From: Thomasclavelia spiroformis DSM 1552
GTDB taxonomy: Bacteria > Bacillota_I > Bacilli_A > Erysipelotrichales > Coprobacillaceae
Direction of reading: 5' to 3'
Assembly (NCBI RefSeq): GCF_025149465.1
Contig: NZ_CP102275.1
Span: 1,674,001 to 1,738,000, forward strand
DNA: 64,000 nucleotides
This document shows positions 25,577 through 34,141 of the stretch, piece by piece. The position numbers and the translations under genes were made by a program. Numbering within the stretch: the stretch's first letter is position 1; each line of letters begins with the position of its first letter. Under the pieces are notes generated by a model, which was not told where the DNA came from, did not search any database, and was given only the letters and a program-made list of their open reading frames with translations.

Positions 25577-26517
25577 AAGATACACAGGATGCTTTAGAAG
25601 TCCTAAAAAAGGCTATTGGCATACTGGGCAATTAACTAAGCAGGATCTTTATAAAAGGATAAAAGAAAAATCTAAAAAAGATAAACAGACTTCAGTTACC
25701 GGTATGCTAAAAAAATTACAACTGAGTAAATCAGGATATTATGAATATTTGAAAAGAAAACCATGTAAACGAAAAATCAGAAAAGCTAGAATCACAGAAA
25801 GAATCAAGAAGATCTATAAGGATTCAAAAGAAATATATGGAGCTCCTAAAATAACTGAAATACTAAAAAAAGAGGGAGAAAAAATAAGTGAAAAATATGT
25901 AGGAAACATAATGAGGGAAAACAATATTAAAGCTCATTATATCAAACCATATACAATAACAACAAAAGACTGTGATTTTTCAAATAAACTAAAAAATATT
26001 CTAAACCGAGATTTTAATCCAAAAGCACCAAATCGCATGGTGTACTGATATAACATATATCTGGACAGCAGATGAAGAATTTGTATATTTAACCAGTATA
26101 ATGGATCTCTATTCAAGAAAAATAATAGCATGGACATTAAGCAAAACATTAGAAGTAGATGAAGTATTAAAATGTCTGGAAACAGCTAAAAAAAGAAGAA
26201 AAAGCGCAAAACCAATAGTAATCCATGCAGATTGCGGAGTGCACTATACATCGAAGAAATACAAAAGATTAACTAAGCAGATGAAAAGAAGCTATTCACA
26301 AAAAGGAACACCGTGGGATAATGCGTGTATAGAATCATATCATGCATTGATAAAAAGGGAATGGCTGAACAGATTTAAGATTATAAATTATAATCATGCA
26401 TATAAGCTGGTATTTGAATACATAGAAGGATTTTATAATACAATAAGAGTACATTCACATTGTGATTATAAATCACCTAATGAATATGAGCATGATTATT
26501 TAATTAGTATCAATTAA
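25570..26517 (+). pseudogene. IS3-family transposase OrfB, frameshifted
   Basis: After the -1 slip the frame reads ELKDTQDALEVLKKAIGILG and hits TAA near 25634; a one-base change of frame gives QLTKQDLYKRIKEKS through GYYEYLKRKPCK to PNRMV, which hits TGA at about 26048; another frame change gives CTDITYIWTADEEF and runs to the stop at 26517. The DDE residues are all still encoded: Asp in TDITYI, Asp in HADCGVHYTS, Glu in WDNACIESYHA. At least two frameshifts make it inactive. Confidence 0.85.
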
Positions 26518-26555
26518 TTAAATTTCTTACATTTATGTAGTCCAAAATCTTGACA

Positions 26556-26793
26556 TAGTACCAATGTCTCTATTTTCATCCATAATTAATGCCCCACTAT
26601 ATGCAATAATAGGTACATTGAATTGATATTCATCTAAAATTGGATAAATGCAAGAAGGACTTCGAGAAGATGTTATAACAAAAGGAATTTTTTGTTCTTT
26701 CAACTTTTTTATAGCTATCAATGTTAATGATGTAATTTCATGTTTAGAATTTAATAAAGTACCATCTATATCACTAAATACAATTTTCCCCAT
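26556..26793 (-). pseudogene. Cof-type HAD phosphatase, N-terminal part (gene split by an IS)
   Basis: Codons MGKIVFSDIDGTLLNSKHEI give HAD motif I with the DxDGT nucleophile, and FVITSSRSP gives motif II. The host frame stops at the IS edge after NRDIGT; the open frame continues 8 codons into IS sequence. The matching C-terminal half is 24670-25262. The truncated product lacks motifs III and IV and should be inactive. Confidence 0.88.
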
Positions 26794-26868
26794 TTCTTTT
26801 TTTCCTTTCCAACAATTCTTAATATCTTAATAATACATCAATATTCAAATAATTTCTAATCATAATGC

Positions 26869-26892
26869 AAAAACGCACATAAGTGCGTTTTT
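26869..26892 (-). terminator. Terminator after the transaldolase-like gene
   Basis: 10-bp stem AAAAACGCAC/GTGCGTTTTT with a 4-base loop; the right arm overlaps the stop of the minus-strand gene. Confidence 0.85.
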
Positions 26893-27577
26893 AGTCTTTT
26901 AAATCACAGATTCCAATATTATCACCATACATTGCATACCAGTCTTGATTAAAATCATTTACAGCTTTTTCTATATTTGGATTAGCAAATATCTGTTTCA
27001 ATACTTCTACTGGTACTGTTACTGCCTGAGCTCCATTATTTAAGGCATCTTTTACTTGTTGCACTCCTTTAAATGATGCTGCCACTATTTTACTTTCATA
27101 GCCATCCATCATAATTCGATTTGATAATTCAGCAATTAATTCAAATGGATCGGCTCCTAAGTTTCCAATTCGATTTACATATGGCGCAATATAATCCGCC
27201 TTTGCCTCTAAAGCCATATATGCCTGCATCAAATCATACACTGCAGTTGCCGTAACATTGATTCCTTCTGCTTTTAAAAGCTTGATAGCTTTGATTCCTT
27301 CATATGATACCGGTACTTTGATATATACTTTATCATCTACTTCTTTTAAGATACGATGCGCTTCTTTAATAATTGTATCACAGTCTGTAGAAATTACTTG
27401 AATATGTAAGCTTCTTTCTTGACCGATGATTTTTCTGATTTCTTTCATATGTTTAAAGAAATCTTGAGGATTAGTTTTTTTAACAATTGATGGATTGCTG
27501 GTTACTCCAACAATCGGTAAGTATTCAACTGCTTCTTTGATTTCTTCTAAATTTACTGTATCAATTATAAATTCCAT
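26891..27577 (-). CDS. Fructose-6-phosphate aldolase / transaldolase-like (FSA/TalC family)
   Basis: 228 residues from the ATG at 27577, which follows AAGGAGAAATACA; the longer frame to 27649 overlaps the previous gene and has no ribosome site. FSA features: MEFIIDTVNLEEIKEAVEYLPIVGVTSNPSI at the N-terminus (given in two runs: DTVNLEEI and GVTSNPSIV), the Schiff-base Lys in KVPVSYEGIKAI (about residue 86), and VTATAVYDLMQA. Short FSA enzymes cleave fructose-6-phosphate or 1-deoxy-sugar phosphates to glyceraldehyde-3-phosphate and a hydroxyketone. It follows a glycyl-radical enzyme by 13 bases, so its true substrate may be that enzyme's product. Confidence 0.88.
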   Translation of the reverse strand: MEFIIDTVNLEEIKEAVEYLPIVGVTSNPSIVKKTNPQDFFKHMKEIRKIIGQERSLHIQVISTDCDTIIKEAHRILKEVDDKVYIKVPVSYEGIKAIKLLKAEGINVTATAVYDLMQAYMALEAKADYIAPYVNRIGNLGADPFELIAELSNRIMMDGYESKIVAASFKGVQQVKDALNNGAQAVTVPVEVLKQIFANPNIEKAVNDFNQDWYAMYGDNIGICDLKD

Positions 27578-27590
27578 TGTATTTCTCCTT

Positions 27591-30002
27591 TTATAATGTC
27601 TGTTCTGTTCTTTCAATAATATCATCTTGAGTAGCTTTTGATAAAACATTAAAGAATGCTGAATATCCTGCCACCCTTACAATTAAATCTTTATGTTTTT
27701 CAGGATGCTTTTGAGCATCAATTAATGTTTCTCTTGAAACTACATTATATTGAACATGATAGCCATCAAGACGATTGAAAAATGTTTTAATTAACATTTC
27801 CAATTTTTCCTTATTTTCATCATTTGCAAGTAATTGTGGCGTAACTTTTTGATTCAATAATACACCACCAGTAATTTCATGAGTTGGTAATTTAGAAACA
27901 GATTTAAATACTGCAGTTGGTCCATTTTTATCCATTGAATGAGCCGGTGAACATCCTTCAGCAAGAGGGCTACGAGCCTTACGTCCATCAGGTGTTGCCA
28001 TAGTTGAAAAACCTTGTCCTACGTTTGCTGAAATACTTGAAGTACCAGCATAACGAATCCCACCAATTGGTCCTCTATTATAACGTGTATTTGGATATTT
28101 TTTCATTTCATCAATATAAACGTTATATACTTCAACAACTAAATTATCAACATAATCATCATCATTACCATATTTTGGGGCATCATTAATTAACATTTGT
28201 TGAATTTTTTGATTTTCTTCACTAGTAAAATTATCTTCTAGTGCATTATATAATTGTTCAGGAGTAATTTTCTTTTCTTCAAATACTAATTTTTTTATCG
28301 CCGCTAAACTATCAGCCATATTGGCGATTCCTACTTGTAAACCAGAAATAAAGTCATAAATTGCTCCACCTTCTTTAAGCGTTTTACCTCTACCAATACA
28401 ATCTTGAACAAGAGCTGAACATAAAATATCCGGTACATCTCTTTCTAATGCTAAGTCAATAGCATTTTCTACAATTACACTCATTCTTGTTAATTTTCTA
28501 ATCGTCATATTAATTGCATTCATTAATTCATCAAAAGATTTCATCTCTTTAAAATGTCCACAACCTTCAACAAAACGTTTATTAGAAGTAAGATCAATAC
28601 CATCATTCATTACAATTAATAAAATTCTTGGGAAATTCATATAACTCATTCCTGTACAACGATATCCCCATTTACCAGGAACAGCAGTTTCAACACAACC
28701 AATTGCAGAATAATTATAAGCATCTTCTTCTTTAACACCTTTTTCAATAAATGAAGGAATAATAACTTCATCTGAATTAAATGCTGGCATACCAGTTCCT
28801 AATTTCATTACCTCAATTGCTTCATCTAAAAAAGCTTTAGGCATGTTACGGTGATATCGAACAGTTAGATTTGGTTGTGGTAATCTTGTTTGCGCAACTG
28901 ATTTTAACACTAAATATGATAATTTATTTGTTGCATCTTTTTTATCAGGCGTTTGTCCACCAATTGTAACATTTTGATACATTGGACTTCCAGCACTACT
29001 AAAGGTATGAGCTTGACTCCTTACTTTATTAATTGTCATTGTTTTAATCCATAAGTTTGTAAGTAATTCTACTGCTTCATCATCAGTAATTAAGCCGTTA
29101 TCAATGTCGTGTTGATAATATGGATAAATATATTGATCAAAGCGACCATATGATAGTGAGTGTCCATTTGATTCAATTTGTAAAATCAGTTGAATAAACC
29201 ATGTAGATTGTAAAGCTTCTTGAAAAGTTTCAGCCGGATAATATGGTACTTTTTGACAAATTTGACTTATTTTTAATAACTCTTCTTTACGTTTACCAGT
29301 ATGTTTATTAGCTAACTCTTTAGCTAATTTAGAAAAACGATTTGCATAAGTTTTAACCGCCTCAATTACAACTAATACTGCTTTATAAAACTGATATTTA
29401 TCAATATTTTCACTAATACATAAATCCAAATTAGCCTTTAATTCTAAAACTCGTTTTTCATAACTAATTAATCCCTTTTTTAAAACTTCTTGATAATCAA
29501 CTGCTAGATGAGCATCACCAGAATTTAATTTACCTTCCATTCCAAAAAAACCAGTTTCCATAAATACACTTACTTCTTCTGGAAGCAAGGCAGCACCTTT
29601 ACTTCTTAAATTATTATTTTCCCAAAAAGGTGCAATTGAACGAATTGCTTCTTTAGTTTCTTCTCTAATATAAAAAACATCCCCATCACGTTTTTCAAAT
29701 AAATCTAATTCATTAAGAACAAACTCTAAAGTATATTCAGGAAAAATCGGAGCATCACGATTAGAAGATGCCTGATTTCCAACAAGCAACGTTTCATCTT
29801 CAATATAAATAGACATTTTTTCTAAAATATTTTTTAACATCAAAGCTCGTTTCATAACTACTGGTTGATTTTGATTTTCTTGATAAGCCTCTGTTGCAAG
29901 CAATGCTCTTTGAGCACAAATATAGGGTTTTTTATCCAAAAGTTTTTCTCTAAATTCATTCATTCTTGGTGTTAATGTTCCAAAATGCGCTTGATTATTC
30001 AT
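27591..30002 (-). CDS. Glycyl-radical enzyme, PflD/YbiW group
   Basis: 803 residues, full length. Thiyl Cys436 and Glu438 sit in the GCVET motif (435-439), followed by AVPGKWGYRCTGMSY. The radical Gly779 is in VRVAGYSAFF near the C-terminus. GCVE with a Glu two residues on marks a dehydratase or lyase branch, not pyruvate formate-lyase, which has CC. With the FSA-type aldolase downstream and the activase divergently upstream, the cluster resembles E. coli talC-pflD and ybiW loci; related enzymes have been reported to open 1,5-anhydrohexitol phosphates. That substrate is inference. Oxygen-sensitive, anaerobic. Confidence 0.88.
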   Translation of the reverse strand: MNNQAHFGTLTPRMNEFREKLLDKKPYICAQRALLATEAYQENQNQPVVMKRALMLKNILEKMSIYIEDETLLVGNQASSNRDAPIFPEYTLEFVLNELDLFEKRDGDVFYIREETKEAIRSIAPFWENNNLRSKGAALLPEEVSVFMETGFFGMEGKLNSGDAHLAVDYQEVLKKGLISYEKRVLELKANLDLCISENIDKYQFYKAVLVVIEAVKTYANRFSKLAKELANKHTGKRKEELLKISQICQKVPYYPAETFQEALQSTWFIQLILQIESNGHSLSYGRFDQYIYPYYQHDIDNGLITDDEAVELLTNLWIKTMTINKVRSQAHTFSSAGSPMYQNVTIGGQTPDKKDATNKLSYLVLKSVAQTRLPQPNLTVRYHRNMPKAFLDEAIEVMKLGTGMPAFNSDEVIIPSFIEKGVKEEDAYNYSAIGCVETAVPGKWGYRCTGMSYMNFPRILLIVMNDGIDLTSNKRFVEGCGHFKEMKSFDELMNAINMTIRKLTRMSVIVENAIDLALERDVPDILCSALVQDCIGRGKTLKEGGAIYDFISGLQVGIANMADSLAAIKKLVFEEKKITPEQLYNALEDNFTSEENQKIQQMLINDAPKYGNDDDYVDNLVVEVYNVYIDEMKKYPNTRYNRGPIGGIRYAGTSSISANVGQGFSTMATPDGRKARSPLAEGCSPAHSMDKNGPTAVFKSVSKLPTHEITGGVLLNQKVTPQLLANDENKEKLEMLIKTFFNRLDGYHVQYNVVSRETLIDAQKHPEKHKDLIVRVAGYSAFFNVLSKATQDDIIERTEQTL

Positions 30003-30024
30003 ATGACTTCTCCTCTTCTTTTTA

Positions 30025-30050
30025 TTTCATTTGAAAGTAATATTACTTTC
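30025..30050. promoter_or_regulatory. Operator-like palindromes before the glycyl-radical enzyme gene
   Basis: TTTCATTTGAAA (30025-30036) overlaps a perfect 18-bp palindrome GAAAGTAATATTACTTTC (30033-30050). The 12-mer recurs reversed at 30118-30129 before the activase and, with 10 of 12 bases, at 31900-31909 before the deoR gene. Likely DeoR-family binding sites. Confidence 0.6.
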
Positions 30051-30117
30051 ATTATCTAATTAAATTATATATTTTTTTAATTTAAAGTCAATATATTTCA
30101 TATATAAATAACAACTA

Positions 30118-30129
30118 TTTCAAATGAAA
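30118..30129. promoter_or_regulatory. Operator-like repeat before the activase gene
   Basis: TTTCAAATGAAA, exact reverse complement of 30025-30036. The two copies bracket the divergent promoter region between the glycyl-radical enzyme and its activase. Confidence 0.6.
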
Positions 30130-30185
30130 TTATTATTTTACTTTTGATAATCATCATGTTATGATGTAAACAAAGGAGCGATAAT

Positions 30186-31082
30186 ATGAATAAAGGAATC
30201 ATCTTTAATATCCAAAAATTTAGTATTCATGATGGTCCGGGAATTAGAACAACCTTATTTTTTAAAGGTTGTCCTTTAAAATGTGCTTGGTGTTCTAATC
30301 CAGAATCACAGTTAGAAAAAGTACAGATTTTATATGATAAACATAAATGCCATCATTGTCTTACATGTATCAATACATGTAAATACCATGCAATTTCATT
30401 GATTGATAATCAAATTAAAATTGATTTTGATAAATGTGTCGGCTGTTTACAATGTGTATCTAGTTGTTTTAATAATGCTTTATCACATGAAGGTAAATAC
30501 CAGGAAATTGATGAAATTGTTGATATTTGTTTACAAGATCAAGATTTTTATGAAGAATCTGGTGGTGGGGTTACCATTTCTGGTGGTGAAGGGATGGCTC
30601 AACCAAAATTTTTAAAAGAACTAGTAACTAAATTAAAGAAACATAATTTACATGTTGCCATTGAAACTACAGGTTATATTCAAAGTGATATTTTTAGGGA
30701 ATTAGCTGTAATGTTTGATTTATTATTATTTGATGTTAAGCATTATGATACAAATAAGCACTATGAAGGTACCAAAGTACATAATGAATTAATTATTGAT
30801 AATTTAACATGGGCCATTGATCACGGATTAACGCTATTACCAAGAATTCCTGTTATTCCTGATTTTAATGACTCTTTAAATGATGCTATTAATCTTAGTG
30901 AGCTTTTAATTAAAGTTAAAGCAAAAAAAGTTCAGTTATTGCCTTTCCATCAATTTGGTGAAAAAAAATACGAGCTTTTACAAAAAGAATATGCTTTAAA
31001 AAATAAAAAAGCCCTTTACCCAGAAGATTTAAAAGCATATCAAAAAATCTTCTTAGATAAAGGAATCGATTGTTTTTTTTAA
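30186..31082 (+). CDS. Glycyl-radical enzyme activating enzyme (radical SAM)
   Basis: 298 residues. CPLKCAWC (about 29-36) is the radical SAM CX3CX2C cluster site after HDGPGIRTTLFFKG, the GRE-activase signature. Two extra ferredoxin-like cysteine sets follow: CHHCLTCINTC (about 56-66) and CVGCLQCVSSC (about 83-93), typical of dehydratase-type activases rather than PflA. SGGE motif at VTISGGEGMAQ. It would abstract H from Gly779 of the divergently encoded enzyme using AdoMet. Ribosome site AAAGGAGCG. Confidence 0.93.
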   Translation: MNKGIIFNIQKFSIHDGPGIRTTLFFKGCPLKCAWCSNPESQLEKVQILYDKHKCHHCLTCINTCKYHAISLIDNQIKIDFDKCVGCLQCVSSCFNNALSHEGKYQEIDEIVDICLQDQDFYEESGGGVTISGGEGMAQPKFLKELVTKLKKHNLHVAIETTGYIQSDIFRELAVMFDLLLFDVKHYDTNKHYEGTKVHNELIIDNLTWAIDHGLTLLPRIPVIPDFNDSLNDAINLSELLIKVKAKKVQLLPFHQFGEKKYELLQKEYALKNKKALYPEDLKAYQKIFLDKGIDCFF

Positions 31083-31087
31083 ATTCA

Positions 31088-31837
31088 TTATTCAGCTTTA
31101 ATTACCTTAATATTGCATTTATTCAAATAATCTTCAATTATACTAGGAATCTTATCATCTGTATAAACACAAGCAACTTTTTCAATTTCAATTAAATTAA
31201 CAACACCCTTTTGGCTAAACTTGTCTGAATCAGTTACAATCATAACTTGTGACGCTTGTTTAGCCATATCTTTTACTGCTTCACTGCGCATATAATCATT
31301 ACCAGTAAATCCCGTTTCAATTGTAAATCCATCTGTACCTATAAATAATTTATCCACAAAAAATGCTTCAACACATTTTCTAGTCAAAGGGCCAACCATT
31401 ACTTGTGATTCATTTTGATACTCTCCACCAAGCAAAATAACTTTCACACTACCAATTTTTCTAATATAATCAGCAATAAATGCTGAATTAGTAATTAAAG
31501 TTACATCTTTTTTACTTCTTGCAATTTCCATAGCAACTAATGCACAACAAGAACCAGATTCAATCATAACTGTTTCACCATTTTCAATACTTTCTACAGC
31601 CAATTTAGCAATTTTCTGTTTTGTTTCATAGTGACGAGCTAAACGATTATTAATATCATCACTCTCATTTAATTTAGCATAACCATGTTCTCTGACAATA
31701 ATTCCACTATTTTCTAAAATTACTAAATCTTTTCTAATTGTTACTTGTGATACATTTAATAATTCAGATAATTTAGTAACTTCCATCTTTTTATTTTTTG
31801 CAAGTAAATCTAAAATTTGTGATTGTCTTTTATTCAT
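31088..31837 (-). CDS. DeoR/GlpR-family transcriptional regulator
   Basis: 249 residues. N-terminal HTH: RQSQILDLLAKNKKMEV then LSELLNVSQVTIRKDLVILE; C-terminal DeoRC sugar-phosphate sensor domain with VMIESGSCCALVA, LITNSAFIA and FIGTDGFTIETGFT. It is convergent with the activase gene and probably represses the adjacent glycyl-radical cluster, with a phosphorylated sugar as inducer. Its first 53 codons and 96 bases of upstream DNA are duplicated at 33854-34107 on the other side of the IS1634-type element, so this copy keeps its proximal control region. Confidence 0.9.
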   Translation of the reverse strand: MNKRQSQILDLLAKNKKMEVTKLSELLNVSQVTIRKDLVILENSGIIVREHGYAKLNESDDINNRLARHYETKQKIAKLAVESIENGETVMIESGSCCALVAMEIARSKKDVTLITNSAFIADYIRKIGSVKVILLGGEYQNESQVMVGPLTRKCVEAFFVDKLFIGTDGFTIETGFTGNDYMRSEAVKDMAKQASQVMIVTDSDKFSQKGVVNLIEIEKVACVYTDDKIPSIIEDYLNKCNIKVIKAE

Positions 31838-31933
31838 GTGATCACCCTTTCTTTTTATAAGAATAGCATATTTAATGTTACAATTACAATATTATTAAAT
31901 TTCATTTGATATATTTAGAGATAACTTATATTA
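31680..31933. repeat. 254-bp direct repeat, copy A (left of IS1634-type element)
   Basis: Identical by eye to 33854-34107 over the full 254 bases; contains the 5' end of deoR and 96 bases upstream. Repeats end exactly at the edges of the insertion sequence, so this looks like a very long target-site duplication. Confidence 0.85.
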
Positions 31934-33853
31934 CCTGACTTTGGTATCCAACATTAAAACATAGTGATAGTTTAAAAAAACAGCAGAAAATCAATTTGAG
32001 ATTTCCTGCTATTTTTTTATATTTTGTAATTAAATATTTGTTTGATTTGTCTTTCTGTAAGGTAATAATTTGTTAAAGGTAAGTTTGTTATATTTTCAAA
32101 ATCTTTTATAAAGTTACTTGATGAAGTGATGTTGATATACTTATTTTCACCTTTTACGGCTCTAAAGCTTCTTATGAATTTTATAATATCTGAAGTACTA
32201 TATTTGTTGTCTAATATTTTAAATTGTAATATTCTTTCCAATAAGATAGAGAGGTAACAGATTAAGAAGTGTCCTTTAATTGTATTTTCTTTTTGTAAAA
32301 ATACTGGTCTTGCATCTAAGTCGCTTTTCATTATTTTAAAGGATTCTTCTATTCTCCATAAATTATGATAAGTATTATATATATCTTGATCCTCCATTTT
32401 TATTTCTGATGTAACCAACAAATTGTATCCCGCAAATTGAAGCTCTTTTTCTATTATCGAATGATTAATCGTTGCTTTTGCCTTTTCTCCTTCATCATCT
32501 ACGAATTGGACATATTTGCCTAAGTCTCCATATTCCGTACGTTTAGCTTGAGAATAACATAAAGCTTTTGCTTTTTCGATTTGTTTATTAATCTCATATT
32601 TTTTCTTAGAAGCTAATTTTGGATTATACGTTAAGAGTCTTTTTTCGGTTAAAGAGACAGTTTTCTTTTTGCCGTCTACTTCAATTGTATAAGGGAATTT
32701 ATCAATACATGATTTATATTTGTATAATAATGTCCCATTATTACTTCTAACTTCTTGCCAGTCATCATTATCAAGCAAAACCCATATTTTTTCTTTTTCT
32801 GGTAATCCCTTTATTGATTTAGAAAAGAGATATCCATCTCCGTTTTCTTTAGAAAAAGCAATGTTTTGAGCACAGTTTAATCCTTTATCTGCCACATGGA
32901 TGGTTTTACCATCTATGTGGTTTTTCTTTTTTAAATCATTGATGATATCACGTAATATTGGTTTTTCACTTTCATTACCTGGATAGAGCTTCATACCAAT
33001 AGGTATTTGATTGGCATCAAGTAATAAACCCATTCCTACAATTGGATCTTTTCTGTTTTCTTTACTAGGACCTTTACGTCTAAAATCATCTTCTTTATCA
33101 ATTTCAAAATAGAAATTTGTGCAGTCAAAATATGTTTTATCGGTATTGATTTTATATAGAGATTTAAGTTGTTCATTGAATATTTCAATGAACTTATGAT
33201 AATCATTACCAATAAATTCAAGAGCATCTAATAATTGATCATATGAGTAATGAATAGGGTCTTTAAGTAGAGGAAGAACTTCATGAAAGGTCTTATATTT
33301 ACTGCAAGGGCAAACCAGGCGAGCATAGATAAGAGATGATAAAATTTCATAAAGGTCATATTGAAATTGATGACCTAAATGAAAATAATTAACATTTTTT
33401 TGAATATTCATTTGATTCAAAAGTGAAACAAAAGGGAAATACCCAAGATAAAGTTCAGGAGAGACATTAGAGATTTTAGGTACATCCTCATTTTTACGAG
33501 AGTTATTGAGTTCATCTACCTGCTTTTGAAAATAAGCAATAGGATCATCGATACCTTTAGCTTTCCATGTTTCAACAGAAGCAAGAGATTTATAAGTACG
33601 GTGGGCAGCCCCACGTTTATCATGAGAATAAAAGCTTTCGACAATAGATAAATAAGTACGTCCTTTAAGAGTCGATTTTTTAAGGAAATACGCCATGAAA
33701 ACACCTCCAAATAATATATCACTACTACCACTATGAATATTATATCCTAAAAAATAAATAAAAAAAATCAAAAACACTGAAAAAATCAGTATTTTTGATA
33801 TTAAAATTGGACATAAGTTCTAAAGAAATGTAGTGATAGTTTCGAAAGACGGG
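31934..33853 (-). mobile_element. IS1634-family insertion sequence
   Basis: About 1920 bp between two 254-bp direct repeats. Imperfect inverted ends: CCTGACTTTGG at the left and, reverse complemented, CCCGTCTTTCG at the right. One transposase gene (32017-33696) and an internal terminator hairpin after it (31978-32016). Long, variable target duplications are a published trait of IS1634 and IS1549. Confidence 0.88.
32017..33696 (-). CDS. IS1634-family transposase (IS4-type DDE)
   Basis: 559 residues from the ATG at 33696, which follows GGAGGTGTTTTC; the longer frame to 33777 adds an unlikely hydrophobic leader. DDE residues: Asp in KTYFDCTNFYFE, Asp in IHVADKGLNC, and Glu in LWRIEESFKIMKSDL, the last being the Y/W-(2)-R-(3)-E-(6)-K signature of the IS4 superfamily. 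Ends with the conserved ENTIKGHFLICYLSILLERIL. Frame is intact, so the element may be active. Confidence 0.9.
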   Translation of the reverse strand: MAYFLKKSTLKGRTYLSIVESFYSHDKRGAAHRTYKSLASVETWKAKGIDDPIAYFQKQVDELNNSRKNEDVPKISNVSPELYLGYFPFVSLLNQMNIQKNVNYFHLGHQFQYDLYEILSSLIYARLVCPCSKYKTFHEVLPLLKDPIHYSYDQLLDALEFIGNDYHKFIEIFNEQLKSLYKINTDKTYFDCTNFYFEIDKEDDFRRKGPSKENRKDPIVGMGLLLDANQIPIGMKLYPGNESEKPILRDIINDLKKKNHIDGKTIHVADKGLNCAQNIAFSKENGDGYLFSKSIKGLPEKEKIWVLLDNDDWQEVRSNNGTLLYKYKSCIDKFPYTIEVDGKKKTVSLTEKRLLTYNPKLASKKKYEINKQIEKAKALCYSQAKRTEYGDLGKYVQFVDDEGEKAKATINHSIIEKELQFAGYNLLVTSEIKMEDQDIYNTYHNLWRIEESFKIMKSDLDARPVFLQKENTIKGHFLICYLSILLERILQFKILDNKYSTSDIIKFIRSFRAVKGENKYINITSSSNFIKDFENITNLPLTNYYLTERQIKQIFNYKI

Positions 33854-34011
33854 TAACCATGTTCTCTGACAATAATTCCACTATTTTCTAAAATTACTAA
33901 ATCTTTTCTAATTGTTACTTGTGATACATTTAATAATTCAGATAATTTAGTAACTTCCATCTTTTTATTTTTTGCAAGTAAATCTAAAATTTGTGATTGT
34001 CTTTTATTCAT
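33820..34011 (-). pseudogene. deoR 5' fragment created by IS insertion
   Basis: The first 53 codons equal those of the intact deoR gene at 31088-31837 (HTH domain only), then the frame runs into IS sequence (PSFETITTFL) and stops. It keeps the original ribosome site and upstream region. A free HTH peptide could in principle be made, but it is best read as a duplication by-product. Confidence 0.85.
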
Positions 34012-34107
34012 GTGATCACCCTTTCTTTTTATAAGAATAGCATATTTAATGTTACAATTACAATATTATTAAATTTCATTTGATATATTTAGAGATAACT
34101 TATATTA
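33854..34107. repeat. 254-bp direct repeat, copy B (right of IS1634-type element)
   Basis: Same 254 bases as 31680-31933, beginning TAACCATGTTCTCTG and ending AACTTATATTA. Confidence 0.85.
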
Positions 34108-34141
34108 TAATAATAACTATATTAATAAATGAGGGATGTAA

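Larger units (their letters stand above)
25263..26555 (+). mobile_element. Degenerate IS3-family insertion sequence
   Basis: About 1293 bp. Ends read TGTACCAGTTAAATGG on the left and, reverse complemented, TGTCAAGATTTTGG on the right, imperfect inverted ends starting with TG. Contains orfA with an A6G slippery site and a broken orfB with the rve DDE domain. It interrupts a HAD phosphatase gene. Removal rejoins the host codons exactly (no base left over), so no target duplication is visible. Ends are inferred from that rejoining. Confidence 0.85.

Noticed and set aside
26869-26892. Short inverted repeat as an IS end near the split HAD gene
   Set aside because: It overlaps the stop of the aldolase gene and has the form of an intrinsic terminator; the IS ends are at 25263 and 26555.
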